From Nakazawaea peltata (Eukaryota > Ascomycota > Pichiomycetes > Alaninales > Pachysolenaceae): a DNA stretch of 64,000 nucleotides. The notes under the pieces are model-generated. The model saw only the letters and a list, made by a program, of their open reading frames with translations. It was not told the origin of the DNA and searched no databases. Location: contig BCGQ01000010.1 in NCBI GenBank assembly GCA_001599355.1, forward strand, positions 428,919 through 492,918, read 5' to 3'. A program made the position numbers and the translations under genes. Of the stretch, positions 38,424 to 48,087 are shown one piece after another. Position 1 is the stretch's first letter, and each line of letters begins with the position of its first letter.

Positions 38424-41400
38424 ATGACAAATCACCCCCCATCATCCCCACTTCACCACACCCAAACCATGTCCGCTCTGCGTCTCCGTGACCTCTACAA
38501 GAGCTTTCTCACAAGCCAGGTCAACAGTGATGAACGAACGAGCGAACTGGCCCGTTTCATCTTCCTAAAACTCCTCTTCTACGAGACCGCTGTCGAAGGA
38601 AAGTACCTCCCGCTTTTGTTCCCTGATTGTGATGCCGAACTTTTACCTAAGTCGCTTCTGGATGTGTTGGTGTATGGGAAATCTCCCCGCAGAAACTACT
38701 GGGACCCATTGAAGAAATCCAAGAAGACCAGAACCCTTGCTCCTCATACTGGACGTCCTTGTGCTCGGAAATTCACGCCTGGATCGGCCATTTTCAGATG
38801 CTCCGATTGCGGTTTCGACGATACTTGTGTCATGTGTAGCGATTGTTTCAACCCACTGGACCATGAGGATCATAACGTTCACGTGACCACGGCTGGGGAT
38901 CTGAACGAAGGTATTTGCGATTGTGGTGATTCTGAGGCTTTCAATGTGGAATTGAATTGTGCTAGAAGACTCCCCAAAGATGATGATGACGAAGCTGATG
39001 CCAATATAGAAGAACACACTTCAGAAGAAGACCTCCCACAAGACCTCAAAGACTCAATTCGTACTATATTACGTACTACTATAGACTATCTTCTAGAGAT
39101 TCTTAACTGTCAAGTACAGACTATCCCAGAAGTCCATGCCGATTTCCAGAACACTTATTCTCTTGAGAAACGTATATTAAAGACATTTGATATCGACCAG
39201 ACCGAGCAACCAGACTACCCGTTCTATCTTGTTCTCTGGAACGATGAGGTTCATGGATATCCCGATGCTATTTCCAGGATCCAAGCGGCCACCAATGCCA
39301 GTGCTGTAGTTTGTGAGCAGAAGGCCAAAGCTATCGACTCTCATGGTAAAGATGCTTTAGTGATATCAAGTGATCTCAAGACCATTGTAAAGTCGTATTA
39401 TGCCGTCCAAAGAACCGGACTTGTGGCCAGTATTCATTCTAAAGAGGACTATTTCCGATTGGAATTGGTGACTCCAATTCTTCAATGGCTTGATCTGATG
39501 ATTAGTCATAGTAACAGTCTGATCTCGGCATTTGTAGCTGAGACAGCATGTGAGATTTTCACCGATAGTCCAGATCCTTCAAGACTTGGTACACCTCACT
39601 TCACTTCTACAGACGATTCAGAACAATATTACTTCCAACTGGGACTTCTCACTAGAGATAATGTGATACCTCGTAGTCCGGCAGCTCGGTTCCTGAAATC
39701 TCAGTATAAACTTAGTGATTTGAAGGGACGTTTGGATTCCTTTGTGCTGTCTGATCCTTCTCAGACTCTTCCTAATACCAGATTACAATTTCTTCTTTAT
39801 TTTGATATCAGGATGTGGAAAGAGGCTCGGAAACTTCTTCACCATTTCTTGGTTCCTGTACATGTGGCCAGTTTGAAATACAAGCTTGAGTTTTCTCATC
39901 AATTGGTGCAGATTTACCCCCAATTAGTCCACAATTTGGCCTATGTGGATCGGGAATGGCTCTTGAATATTTTGCACGATGCTTTAGTTCAAATCTTCAC
40001 TTGCCCTAAGACTTCATTACAACTTTTGGAGGCTGGAGCTTTATTCCAGGTGATCATACCGGTAATAGAACTCTATGAACGTAATTGCAGCGTGGCATCG
40101 AGATCTGAGGACGTTCTTTGGCGTCAAAGAGAGGTCGTTTCTCAATCGGATATTCAAACTCGTCGTATTATTCATGCCCAAATCACTGCTTTGAGAGATC
40201 TTAATCAGTTTTTGGGTAACCCTCACTTCTCGGATCGTCATTTATGTCTATTTCAACCTCATAACTTCGCTCCTCTCATCTTCTTCCTCAAGAGATTCCA
40301 ATCCAATTGGAAGATCAAGAGAAAGTTGGGTGAACATGTTCTTACCGAGTCGATCGAATTCTCTACTTATTTTGAGATCAATTCTGTGGTATATGATTTA
40401 GTTAAGACTGTTGCCCAGATTGCTCTGCAAGCCAACCTTTCTAATCCTCACCATCATCAACTCATCAATAATGCTATCATTCTTTTGAACAATTATTTGT
40501 CGATGGGATTCACTAAGTATAAACATATTGACCAGGGGGATTTTGAAATCCCTAGTTTCAATGTAGCTTCTGAGGAGGTTGGGTTCATGAACCCACTCCA
40601 CTCGTTGTTATCTTATTTAATTGAATATCTGGGTGTTAATGATTTGGGGGTGTTGGGTGTTAAGGTTGTGGGATTTGTGGTTGAGACCGAGGGTTACACT
40701 GGAATCGAGTTTTCCGAGGGTAACACCGAGGGCAACCCCCCAAATCCTCTCGAAATTTCTCCAGGTTCTTTAGATTTCCTCCCAATATCTGATCTCTCCC
40801 TCAGAGCCCTCGTCTTATGTACTCAAATCCGTTCAGGTTATTGGGTACGTAACGGTGCATATGTTGGAAGACAAGCCGAAATCTATTGCTCCACAATCCT
40901 CTCAGAAGATGGTCCAATGAGAGATATTCATCTCCAACAATTGGCCGTTCTCGCCGAACCTTCGCCTAAACGTGCTTTATTCAGTATTTTGGACAGATTC
41001 GGTCTTTTGGAGTGGTTCTTAAAATCTCGAAACCTCGATTCTACCGAATTTGAGGAGAAAGTATATATCATCGTAGAAGAATTCTTAACCTTAGTGTATT
41101 ATATGTTCACATTCCGGTTGAAATTCAAGCCGGAGATGCCTATGAGTCTGAGGGAAGAATATAAGACCCGGAATGTGATCTGTTATTCTCTTTGTGAAGG
41201 TCCTTCTACTTATTCACAAATTGCCAAAGCTTTCCCAAGTCAAGTACTGTCGGATCCAAGTTTCGATCGTATTTTGGAAGAGGTCTCCGAGTATACTCCA
41301 CCCAAAGGTCTTGCCGATCGTGGTATGTACAGATTGAAGCCTTCTGTTTACAGTGAATTGGATCCTCTTTCCATATTCATGGAAGGAACCGGCATTTCTG

Positions 41401-44183
41401 AGTTCTCCAGTACTCTCCGTAATGAGTTAGCTTTTATTACAAAGAAGAAACTGGATGAGGTGGTATTAAAACCTTCTATTCTTCCACTTGAAGATCTGGA
41501 AGTGGCTTCTCAGTTCTCTCAAATGTCCATCTTTGTAAGATCTCCTGTTTTTGTCAAGTTGATCTATAAACTCTTACAGCTGACTATCGACAGTGAGAAC
41601 GAGTCATATTTGGGGGTACTTTTACATTTAATTCAGGCCATTGTAGTTGATGAGCAGTATAAACTGGCCGGAGAAGATGCTAAAGAGTATTCCTTAAGTA
41701 GTTTCAACGATATCCCGGTGGTTAATCTTTTGATGACGGTGTCGGACTCGACAGTGTTCTCGGCAGTCAATGCTAAAACTGCCGAGCATATTTTGAAGTT
41801 GATGGTGCTCCGTGATGACTCGATTATTCAGACTTTGATCGACTGTTTCGGAGAAGACTACGTAGCCCTGTATAAGAACCAACGTAGAGGAGGACTGTTG
41901 GAGAGTAAAGAGGAGAAGCAGAAGAGAATGGCTAAAGAAAGAGCCGAGAAGATTCGTAGGAAGTTCGAGAAACGGCAGAAGCAATTTGCAAAGAAGAACA
42001 ATATGGAACAAAGTATACCTGAACTGGAACCAAATGCTTCAGCTAGTGAAGAACCTTCGGAATTGCAAACAGATCTGCCAAGAACATGTATTCTTTGTCA
42101 GTTACCAGAAGGTGACGATGACGTTTTTGGATTGCCTTGTCTTGTTCTGAAATCTACTATCTTCTTTGGTGTAGATGCGACTCCAAATCATACCATTGTA
42201 GATACTTGTAAGGATTGGGATCTGCCTGAGCCAGAAAGCGAGTTCGAATTGGAGCTGGAGAAGAAGAACCGTAAAAGACGTGCCTCAATGGACGATACCG
42301 AGTCCAAACCACGGTCATTTTATTTCTCCCCACCAGCATCGGATTCCGCTGTGAACTCCTTGATCTCCAGATCAGAATCCAAGTATGTCATCTCCTCTTG
42401 TAACCATGGTATGCATTATGAATGCTACAAAGAGTCGGTAGTGACGACTCCACAGGCATTGGAGACCGGCTTTTCCTGTCCATTGTGCCGCTCCCATAAC
42501 AATTTGTTCTTACCTTCGTCCATTAAATCTCGTCAATGGACTGAGGAAGATTATACCCATAACCTGCCTGATGTCAAACCTCTCACCAATTATCCTTCTC
42601 TTTATATGGAAACTACCCAGATCAACTGTGCTCGTTCGGTGTCTATCCCAACTGATCTACGTGATAAATACCAAAGCATATGCAATGAAAGTTATATACT
42701 CAGTGACATCACTGATAGCAATGGGAAACGTCTTTCTCAGGCTCAGGCTGTTACTTATCTTATGGCCAGTCTCATCCAGAAGATAGAAATTGCTAGTCGG
42801 TACACTAGTCGTTCTGAGGACCTGAGCTTGGTATCGGTGACTGACCAACAACGACTCTTGTTTGAGAGCTTGCTCCAATACAGGACTGCTTTCATCTTGA
42901 TGTTCCCAGAGGAGTATGCTATTGTGGCCAATGATCGTGGGGATCCAAATCGTCCTGATTGGACTAAGTACATCAAACTATTCCGTGATCCTATCACCGA
43001 TTTATCGATGTTCATTTTCCAAGGCTCAAGATGTGTCTACGATGTTGCTAATGCTGTATATATTAAACTGTATGTAACGACGTTGTATTCCATAGCTGCC
43101 AGGTTCAAACTCGCTGAACCGTTGAGAAACGAAATCTCTCAGATTGGCCGTGTTCATCCTATTTTCGAACCTTATGACTTGTCAACATTCAAACAGTTTT
43201 GTGGAGATATAGCTGATGCTCATGATGTACTGGAACTCAATCATTATAACCATCCTGCCGGTGATAATTGGTTCCTCAATGGAGTACTGGTAGTTCATAT
43301 GAGAATTTTATGGCCTTTCTTCCGTCAACTTCATTTATATTTGCACCTTGTCACCGGTAAGCCTTTAAATATCTTCCCTGATACGGCTTATCCTTCACTG
43401 ACCCATAAGATATTCAATCAGATTAACATCATTACCGAAGCTTACCGTCTTCCATCTCTTATAGAGATGGCTGATAAAATTGGGTATGCCGGTGTTGGTT
43501 GGTCTATTATATCTGAAGTAATCCCATTCTCACTCAACACCAATCCACAGACTGCCTTGGCCTTGCCTTTCCCTGGTGTTATTCGGTTACAACCTCTTCC
43601 AAAGTCACTGAGAACCTTCTTAGATTACTCCAGACCTCAAACCCTGTCGATCAGCTATATGATCTGTTTGGCATGTGGTCATCAAATCCATTACAAGCGG
43701 CACTGGGACGGTCGGTTCCTCGAGAAAGTACAATCACACTCTTATAGCATATGTAGGGGTTATAATGGGGGTGTAGGATGCTACTATGATCCATATGCCA
43801 ACACTTTGCATGCAGTGTTCCCTATAGAGCAACATTCTCGCTCTTTGCAGGGTCGTCTGCGCTCTTTCTTCTACATCTCTGAGCTTCCATCCCCATACTT
43901 AAATCGTCATGGTGAGTCTTCTCGCTCTCCGGGAACATACAGTGGCGAATTGTCTACTGCTCGGTACAATGACTTGAACAAGATGTGGCTTGATCTGTCC
44001 ATTTACTCGTACTTGACTAGGACTTTCACCAGACTGAGGCTGTTGACCCCGGCTACTTTTCTCGATCGCTTCGATCCCTTCATTGCCCAACTTGGCAATC
44101 AAGACGACGGCGCAGACGAGGACGACGACGATGACGACGACGATGATGATTCCGATCGCTTACAAGAGAATTTTTTCGACTAA
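38424..44183 (+). CDS. UBR1: UBR-family RING E3 ubiquitin ligase, Ubr1-like (N-recognin)
   Basis: 1919 aa. The UBR box (about 110-185) keeps the type-1 degron residues of the GICDCGD motif, and the Ala of CGDSEAF is here a GCT codon. The ClpS-like region reads LVLWNDEVHGYPDA (273-277 N-D-E-V-H), with the Asp and His that bind type-2 bulky N-termini intact. It has a RING-H2 (CILCQLP...SCNHGMHYEC...CPLCRSHNN) and a C-terminal cap ending in a run of Asp. With both degron sites it is the likely N-degron ligase. Homology-based start may be the ATG at codon 16 (38469). Sits head to head with its paralogue. Confidence 0.88.
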   Translation: MTNHPPSSPLHHTQTMSALRLRDLYKSFLTSQVNSDERTSELARFIFLKLLFYETAVEGKYLPLLFPDCDAELLPKSLLDVLVYGKSPRRNYWDPLKKSKKTRTLAPHTGRPCARKFTPGSAIFRCSDCGFDDTCVMCSDCFNPLDHEDHNVHVTTAGDLNEGICDCGDSEAFNVELNCARRLPKDDDDEADANIEEHTSEEDLPQDLKDSIRTILRTTIDYLLEILNCQVQTIPEVHADFQNTYSLEKRILKTFDIDQTEQPDYPFYLVLWNDEVHGYPDAISRIQAATNASAVVCEQKAKAIDSHGKDALVISSDLKTIVKSYYAVQRTGLVASIHSKEDYFRLELVTPILQWLDLMISHSNSLISAFVAETACEIFTDSPDPSRLGTPHFTSTDDSEQYYFQLGLLTRDNVIPRSPAARFLKSQYKLSDLKGRLDSFVLSDPSQTLPNTRLQFLLYFDIRMWKEARKLLHHFLVPVHVASLKYKLEFSHQLVQIYPQLVHNLAYVDREWLLNILHDALVQIFTCPKTSLQLLEAGALFQVIIPVIELYERNCSVASRSEDVLWRQREVVSQSDIQTRRIIHAQITALRDLNQFLGNPHFSDRHLCLFQPHNFAPLIFFLKRFQSNWKIKRKLGEHVLTESIEFSTYFEINSVVYDLVKTVAQIALQANLSNPHHHQLINNAIILLNNYLSMGFTKYKHIDQGDFEIPSFNVASEEVGFMNPLHSLLSYLIEYLGVNDLGVLGVKVVGFVVETEGYTGIEFSEGNTEGNPPNPLEISPGSLDFLPISDLSLRALVLCTQIRSGYWVRNGAYVGRQAEIYCSTILSEDGPMRDIHLQQLAVLAEPSPKRALFSILDRFGLLEWFLKSRNLDSTEFEEKVYIIVEEFLTLVYYMFTFRLKFKPEMPMSLREEYKTRNVICYSLCEGPSTYSQIAKAFPSQVLSDPSFDRILEEVSEYTPPKGLADRGMYRLKPSVYSELDPLSIFMEGTGISEFSSTLRNELAFITKKKLDEVVLKPSILPLEDLEVASQFSQMSIFVRSPVFVKLIYKLLQLTIDSENESYLGVLLHLIQAIVVDEQYKLAGEDAKEYSLSSFNDIPVVNLLMTVSDSTVFSAVNAKTAEHILKLMVLRDDSIIQTLIDCFGEDYVALYKNQRRGGLLESKEEKQKRMAKERAEKIRRKFEKRQKQFAKKNNMEQSIPELEPNASASEEPSELQTDLPRTCILCQLPEGDDDVFGLPCLVLKSTIFFGVDATPNHTIVDTCKDWDLPEPESEFELELEKKNRKRRASMDDTESKPRSFYFSPPASDSAVNSLISRSESKYVISSCNHGMHYECYKESVVTTPQALETGFSCPLCRSHNNLFLPSSIKSRQWTEEDYTHNLPDVKPLTNYPSLYMETTQINCARSVSIPTDLRDKYQSICNESYILSDITDSNGKRLSQAQAVTYLMASLIQKIEIASRYTSRSEDLSLVSVTDQQRLLFESLLQYRTAFILMFPEEYAIVANDRGDPNRPDWTKYIKLFRDPITDLSMFIFQGSRCVYDVANAVYIKLYVTTLYSIAARFKLAEPLRNEISQIGRVHPIFEPYDLSTFKQFCGDIADAHDVLELNHYNHPAGDNWFLNGVLVVHMRILWPFFRQLHLYLHLVTGKPLNIFPDTAYPSLTHKIFNQINIITEAYRLPSLIEMADKIGYAGVGWSIISEVIPFSLNTNPQTALALPFPGVIRLQPLPKSLRTFLDYSRPQTLSISYMICLACGHQIHYKRHWDGRFLEKVQSHSYSICRGYNGGVGCYYDPYANTLHAVFPIEQHSRSLQGRLRSFFYISELPSPYLNRHGESSRSPGTYSGELSTARYNDLNKMWLDLSIYSYLTRTFTRLRLLTPATFLDRFDPFIAQLGNQDDGADEDDDDDDDDDDSDRLQENFFD

Positions 44184-44500
44184 TTTGAACTACATTTGAG
44201 TCTATATGAATATAATCTTATTTTCTATGGTAATTGTAGAAATTGCAGGGCAATTCGCTCAATTAATAAATATTGCAATAAAGGGGGTTGGGGGCTCCTC
44301 GGAATTAAATGTAACAGTATATATTCATGGGGATCCGGGGAGTTTGTATTTTTTTTGTTTGTTTGAAATGTTATGGTAGAAAGTGTGAGATCGGCCTGGG
44401 ATTGAGTCCTCAGAGGCTATTCGCTCCACTTAGTTCATTGTAGATGTGTCATGGATATGTTTTAGGACTTGAGAGTGATAAATAAATCAAGCAAATTGAC
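44184..44500. other. Intergenic region, UBR1 to QCR9
   Basis: AT-rich convergent 3' flanks with no gene; a T-run near 44350. Confidence 0.5.
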
Positions 44501-44880
44501 TTACTCGTCATCTTCTTCTTCATCATCACCACCCAGAGCCAATTGCAGCTTAACATCAGACCATAATTTACCCTTGTTGTGGTTCAAGTAGAACTTGGTG
44601 ACAGCAGAGTCGAAACCAGCTTGGAAAATGAAGGCACCGGTGAAGATGGTGGCAACGTAAATAGAGTTTCTCTTGAAGAACAAGTTGTAGATAGTGGTGG
44701 AAACAGCCTGCAATTATCGTTAGTATATGTGATTTGTCATAAAGGGGTCAAATGTTGACAATAAGGAGCGGCTAATTGGACGGCTCGGAAATCGTGTTGG
44801 CCTTATCGATCTGAACACATTATTACTCATTTCAATACAATTCATTGCATCCCCAAAAATATGCCATTTTCACTTACCAT
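44501..44880 (-). CDS. QCR9: Ubiquinol-cytochrome c reductase subunit 9
   Basis: Exon 1 is just the ATG (44878-44880) and exon 2 is 44501-44707, giving a 69-aa product that starts MAVSTTIYNLFFKRNSIYVATIFTGAF... in the way S. cerevisiae Qcr9 does (SSLYKTFFKRNAVFVGTIFAGAF). It has one membrane helix, the block NHNKGKLWSDVK, and an acidic Asp/Glu tail. Qcr9 is a small subunit of complex III that supports assembly of the Rieske protein. The S. cerevisiae gene likewise has an intron next to its start. Without splicing the frame would begin at MQAVST, which lacks homology. Confidence 0.95.
44708..44877 (-). other. QCR9 intron directly after the start codon
   Basis: 170 nt with donor GTAAGT, TACTAAC branch and GCAG acceptor. 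Confidence 0.92.
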
Positions 44881-45304
44881 GTTGTCGTTTATTAAGTCAG
44901 TGTTCTCTTAACAGTAATCTCCTTTAAGTATTTTCACCCTTTTTTCTCCTTTTTTTTCTTCAGCTTCATTTTTTTCGTAATTAAAATTCTTTAAAAATTG
45001 ATTGGCTTAAAAGGGAGTTTATTTGCCCGTGAAATGCGATGGCAGACGAGAATTTTCAGAGTGAGATGCTCATCGGGGGGACAGTAAGAGATGGAGAAGG
45101 AAAGGGGCAGAGAAGTAAATGAGACTGGGAGTCGGAGAAGATAAAAGTGGTGTGGATAGAGGAATGATATTAGGATGGGATGTAATAGTGTTTGAATCTT
45201 GTTACTAGAGGATGGTCGGAATGTAGTTGGATAACTCATTTTACCATAATAAACTACCTAGTGAATAATATGATGAAGAACAAACATAAAACTTTCAAGA
45301 AATA
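44881..45304. other. Intergenic region upstream of QCR9
   Basis: AT-rich with T and A runs near 44939-44990, a typical yeast promoter. No gene. Confidence 0.5.
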
Positions 45305-45387
45305 GCCTGGCTAGCTCAATCGGTAGAGCGTTTGACTCTTATGATCTAGACATCAAAAGGTTGCGGGTTCAAGCCCCGCGTCGGGCT
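45305..45387 (+). tRNA. tRNA-Lys(CUU) with 10-nt intron
   Basis: 83 nt. The D arm GCTCAATCGGTAGAGC, anticodon loop CTCTTA and T arm GGGTTCAAGCCCC are intact. A 10-nt insertion sits right after position 37, between the anticodon loop halves, and removing it restores a 5-bp stem (TTTGA/TCAAA) and the standard 73 nt. A T run follows (TTTCTTTTTT). Confidence 0.93.
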
Positions 45388-46164
45388 TTCTTTTTTAATC
45401 TTTTTTTTGCGTGAGCTTTTGAGAAAAATCTAATTGTTTTATGCTCTGCTTCTTAATAAGGGAAGGATCTCTAGGTTAGATTTGAGGTTATAGACTGTTG
45501 GAACCGGAACAGTTTGTCCTTTTCTTTTTTTTGGTTTCATCTTCTCCACTTTTCACACTAATTGTTTTTCCGTCTGCCTTTTTGTTTCTCTGACTACTCT
45601 ATATACTAAGCTACCCCCATTTACTGCGAAGGTTGAGATACACTATCAATATCCATCATGATGATCCGATTCGATTACTCTAGATCTGAACACTTGAAAT
45701 AAATCTGTTAACTAAACACCTAACAAAATCTCGTATTCGATTTCCTTACCTGAATCTCATATCCAACTCCCTTAACTGATCCCTCAGCTAACGCCATAAT
45801 TAATTTTCTCCACTCTACAAACCCCACCAATATTCTCTCCACCTATCTCCCTCACCACCTACCCTTGACTTCCCATGCATTTACTTCCATCCAATGCATT
45901 CCACATCTCCGCCAAGCCGTTGAAACGTCTTCCACGCGTCCCCCCATCCAACTCCCTATTATTCTGCCCCTTCTCCGCCAGATGTGACGCGTCTCATTTA
46001 ATTTTCAATTATATTTCCTAAAACGGTAAACTCACGTCAAATTAAAATTTTCTCTAATTGCTCCTCTTAGGTTTTTTTTGGAAGAAAAAATGATTTGAAA
46101 CTGATTTTTTAGCTTAATTTGAAACCAAATTATTCGGTATTAAGTACGGTTGAAGAGATATATC
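45388..46164. promoter_or_regulatory. Upstream region of the AT-hook gene, with two MCB boxes
   Basis: Two ACGCGT boxes at 45934-45939 and 45987-45992 match the MBF-binding MCB element of G1/S genes. Left of these the sequence is C+T rich on the plus strand. No other gene. Confidence 0.6.
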
Positions 46165-47598
46165 ATGTTACAAACTGCCGCAAACCCAAGTGGTACAAAG
46201 CAACTGCCACAAACCCTGTCAATGTTACCCACCAAGAGACGTCGTGGAAGACCTCCTAAGGAGATGGCTGCTCAGAATTCTCCTTCTGCTTTGTCTGATG
46301 GAATCTTTGCCTTGTCGACTCCTGAAAGGAACTCTGCTGCTATTTTGAAGGTGGGCTCTCCGGAGGGTTCACCTTTGATGAGGGTCTCTCCTACTAAGCG
46401 TGGAAGGTCATCTCAGCAACCAAAGCTGAAAAAGAGCAAGAGCGGTTCCTTTTCAGAGTACACTCCAAGTAAGCCTTCCCCATTGTCGGCCAAGAGAGAC
46501 AGCGAGTATATTTCAATGTTACCTCCTCCTTCTAGGACTCATCAGAAGTTAACAGAGGTCACTGGCTCGAAACAGAAGACACCAAAGAAACAGCAAGGTC
46601 ATTATCAAGACCAGCCAAAGAGACAGCTCAAACTGTCCCCTACACAATTAGGTGCTGCCCCACTGCAACAACTGTCTACTCAGAAACTGTTTTCAAAGCC
46701 TGTTGTATCCACTCCTAATCTTGGAAGAACATATCAATCTGATTTCTCCAACTTTTTGTTGAGTTCACCATTACTGAATTTGCAACAACCTTCTTCATTT
46801 GCTAAACAACATGAGGGAAATGTCCACAGCAATTCGAGCAGTGCTGACATGATTTTTGGTTCTGGAAACATCCCATTGACCCCTGCATCTCAATTCTCGT
46901 CTATCATTCATTCTTCTCCTATGTATCAGACATACTTTGGTGAGCTGTTGACTCCATTAGTTGGGAAGAAATTCAATTTCGACTCCAATAACTTCAACAG
47001 GATCAAATTTGACGAGGAGGATCCTGCTAACATCCCGCATTCATTCCAGAGATCTAACTCAGCTACCGTCATTGATGCCATTGGCAAGAATATCTCGAAG
47101 GCAAGTTCTTCTCATCTGAAGATGGACCCTTATTCTTCCACAGCTTCGTTCAACAATTTGGTATCATCTTCTCCTGTTGAGTCCGAAGAGATCATCAAAA
47201 AGTCATACTCCACTCTGACCTTACCTACCATGTCAAGAATCTCGAGACCTTTGATAACTAAGAATAACTTGAAGATTTCCTTGAAGATTGGAAGTGACGG
47301 AAAAGCAATCATCACTAAGGAAGAGAGAAACGATTCCTTAGAAGAGGTGACAGGTGTTGTTCACCCAGTGATCAAGCTCACCCCTAAACTGACCATAAGA
47401 CCATCGTTGATGACTTTGAATTCAGATACTCAGTTACTCAACAGAGACTCGACCATCAACAACTTGAAGTCTGTCATCTTGAACGATAACGGACTTGGAG
47501 AAGTAGACAGCGAGGATGAGCACGACGAATTAATCATGAACGGGCAGGACTCGGATGCTAGAAACGCCATGATGAGAGCTTTCAAAAGAATGATATAG
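46165..47598 (+). CDS. AT-hook, CDK-site-rich nuclear protein, family unknown
   Basis: 477 aa from the ATG at 46165 (the open frame begins 15 nt earlier without ATG). An AT hook RRRGRPPK lies at 25-32. The protein is disordered and holds many SP/TP sites (SPTKRGR, TPSKPSP, SPTQ, STPN, LTPAS and others), suited to Cdk1 phosphorylation, then the conserved-looking patches LKISLKIGSDGKAIITKEE and VDSEDEHDELIMNG and the end NAMMRAFKRMI. I do not recognise the family. With two MCB boxes upstream, a G1/S-regulated chromatin or transcription regulator is a fair inference, nothing more. Confidence 0.75.
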   Translation: MLQTAANPSGTKQLPQTLSMLPTKRRRGRPPKEMAAQNSPSALSDGIFALSTPERNSAAILKVGSPEGSPLMRVSPTKRGRSSQQPKLKKSKSGSFSEYTPSKPSPLSAKRDSEYISMLPPPSRTHQKLTEVTGSKQKTPKKQQGHYQDQPKRQLKLSPTQLGAAPLQQLSTQKLFSKPVVSTPNLGRTYQSDFSNFLLSSPLLNLQQPSSFAKQHEGNVHSNSSSADMIFGSGNIPLTPASQFSSIIHSSPMYQTYFGELLTPLVGKKFNFDSNNFNRIKFDEEDPANIPHSFQRSNSATVIDAIGKNISKASSSHLKMDPYSSTASFNNLVSSSPVESEEIIKKSYSTLTLPTMSRISRPLITKNNLKISLKIGSDGKAIITKEERNDSLEEVTGVVHPVIKLTPKLTIRPSLMTLNSDTQLLNRDSTINNLKSVILNDNGLGEVDSEDEHDELIMNGQDSDARNAMMRAFKRMI

Positions 47599-48087
47599 TT
47601 GTTCTTATTTCTATTTGCTATTATTGGTTACATCAGCTCCGAGTTTGAGCTGTATTTTTCAGAGGGGTTATTTTTCAAGCTTATGTTAATGGTGATACTA
47701 CTTTTACGGTCATTGTTTTTTCACTTCTTTTCTTTTGAGATATTCCATGAATATCGAGTTCTTATTTGCTTTTCATCTCGTCAACTATTTTATTCCACCA
47801 TGTCGAATATTCGCTATTAATGCATTGATTTAAGTATGTATATGTATGTAGTTACCCGGCCTCAGATATTTGTACGTACACGACCTATTACATTTCCGTT
47901 TTCAGATATTTGAGTGGTTCACACGACCACGCAAATTTCCCCATCAAAAGTTACCCTGCCGACGCAAATTTTTCAAGCTGTGAAAAATTTTTTCCTCTTC
48001 ACATAAGAAAAATCATTTCCATTTAAATATTTGAATTATTAAAAGGTTGTATTAACTTGATTGTTATCAAATAAATTAATAGAGAAG
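47599..48087. promoter_or_regulatory. RPL3 promoter region with duplicated short motifs
   Basis: TCAGATATTTG occurs at 47862-47872 and 47902-47912, and ACGCAAATTT at 47929-47938 and 47962-47971. These duplicated motifs sit 120-230 bp above the start, where ribosomal-protein activators bind in other yeasts; the factors here are unknown. AT-rich tracts follow toward the start. Confidence 0.5.
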
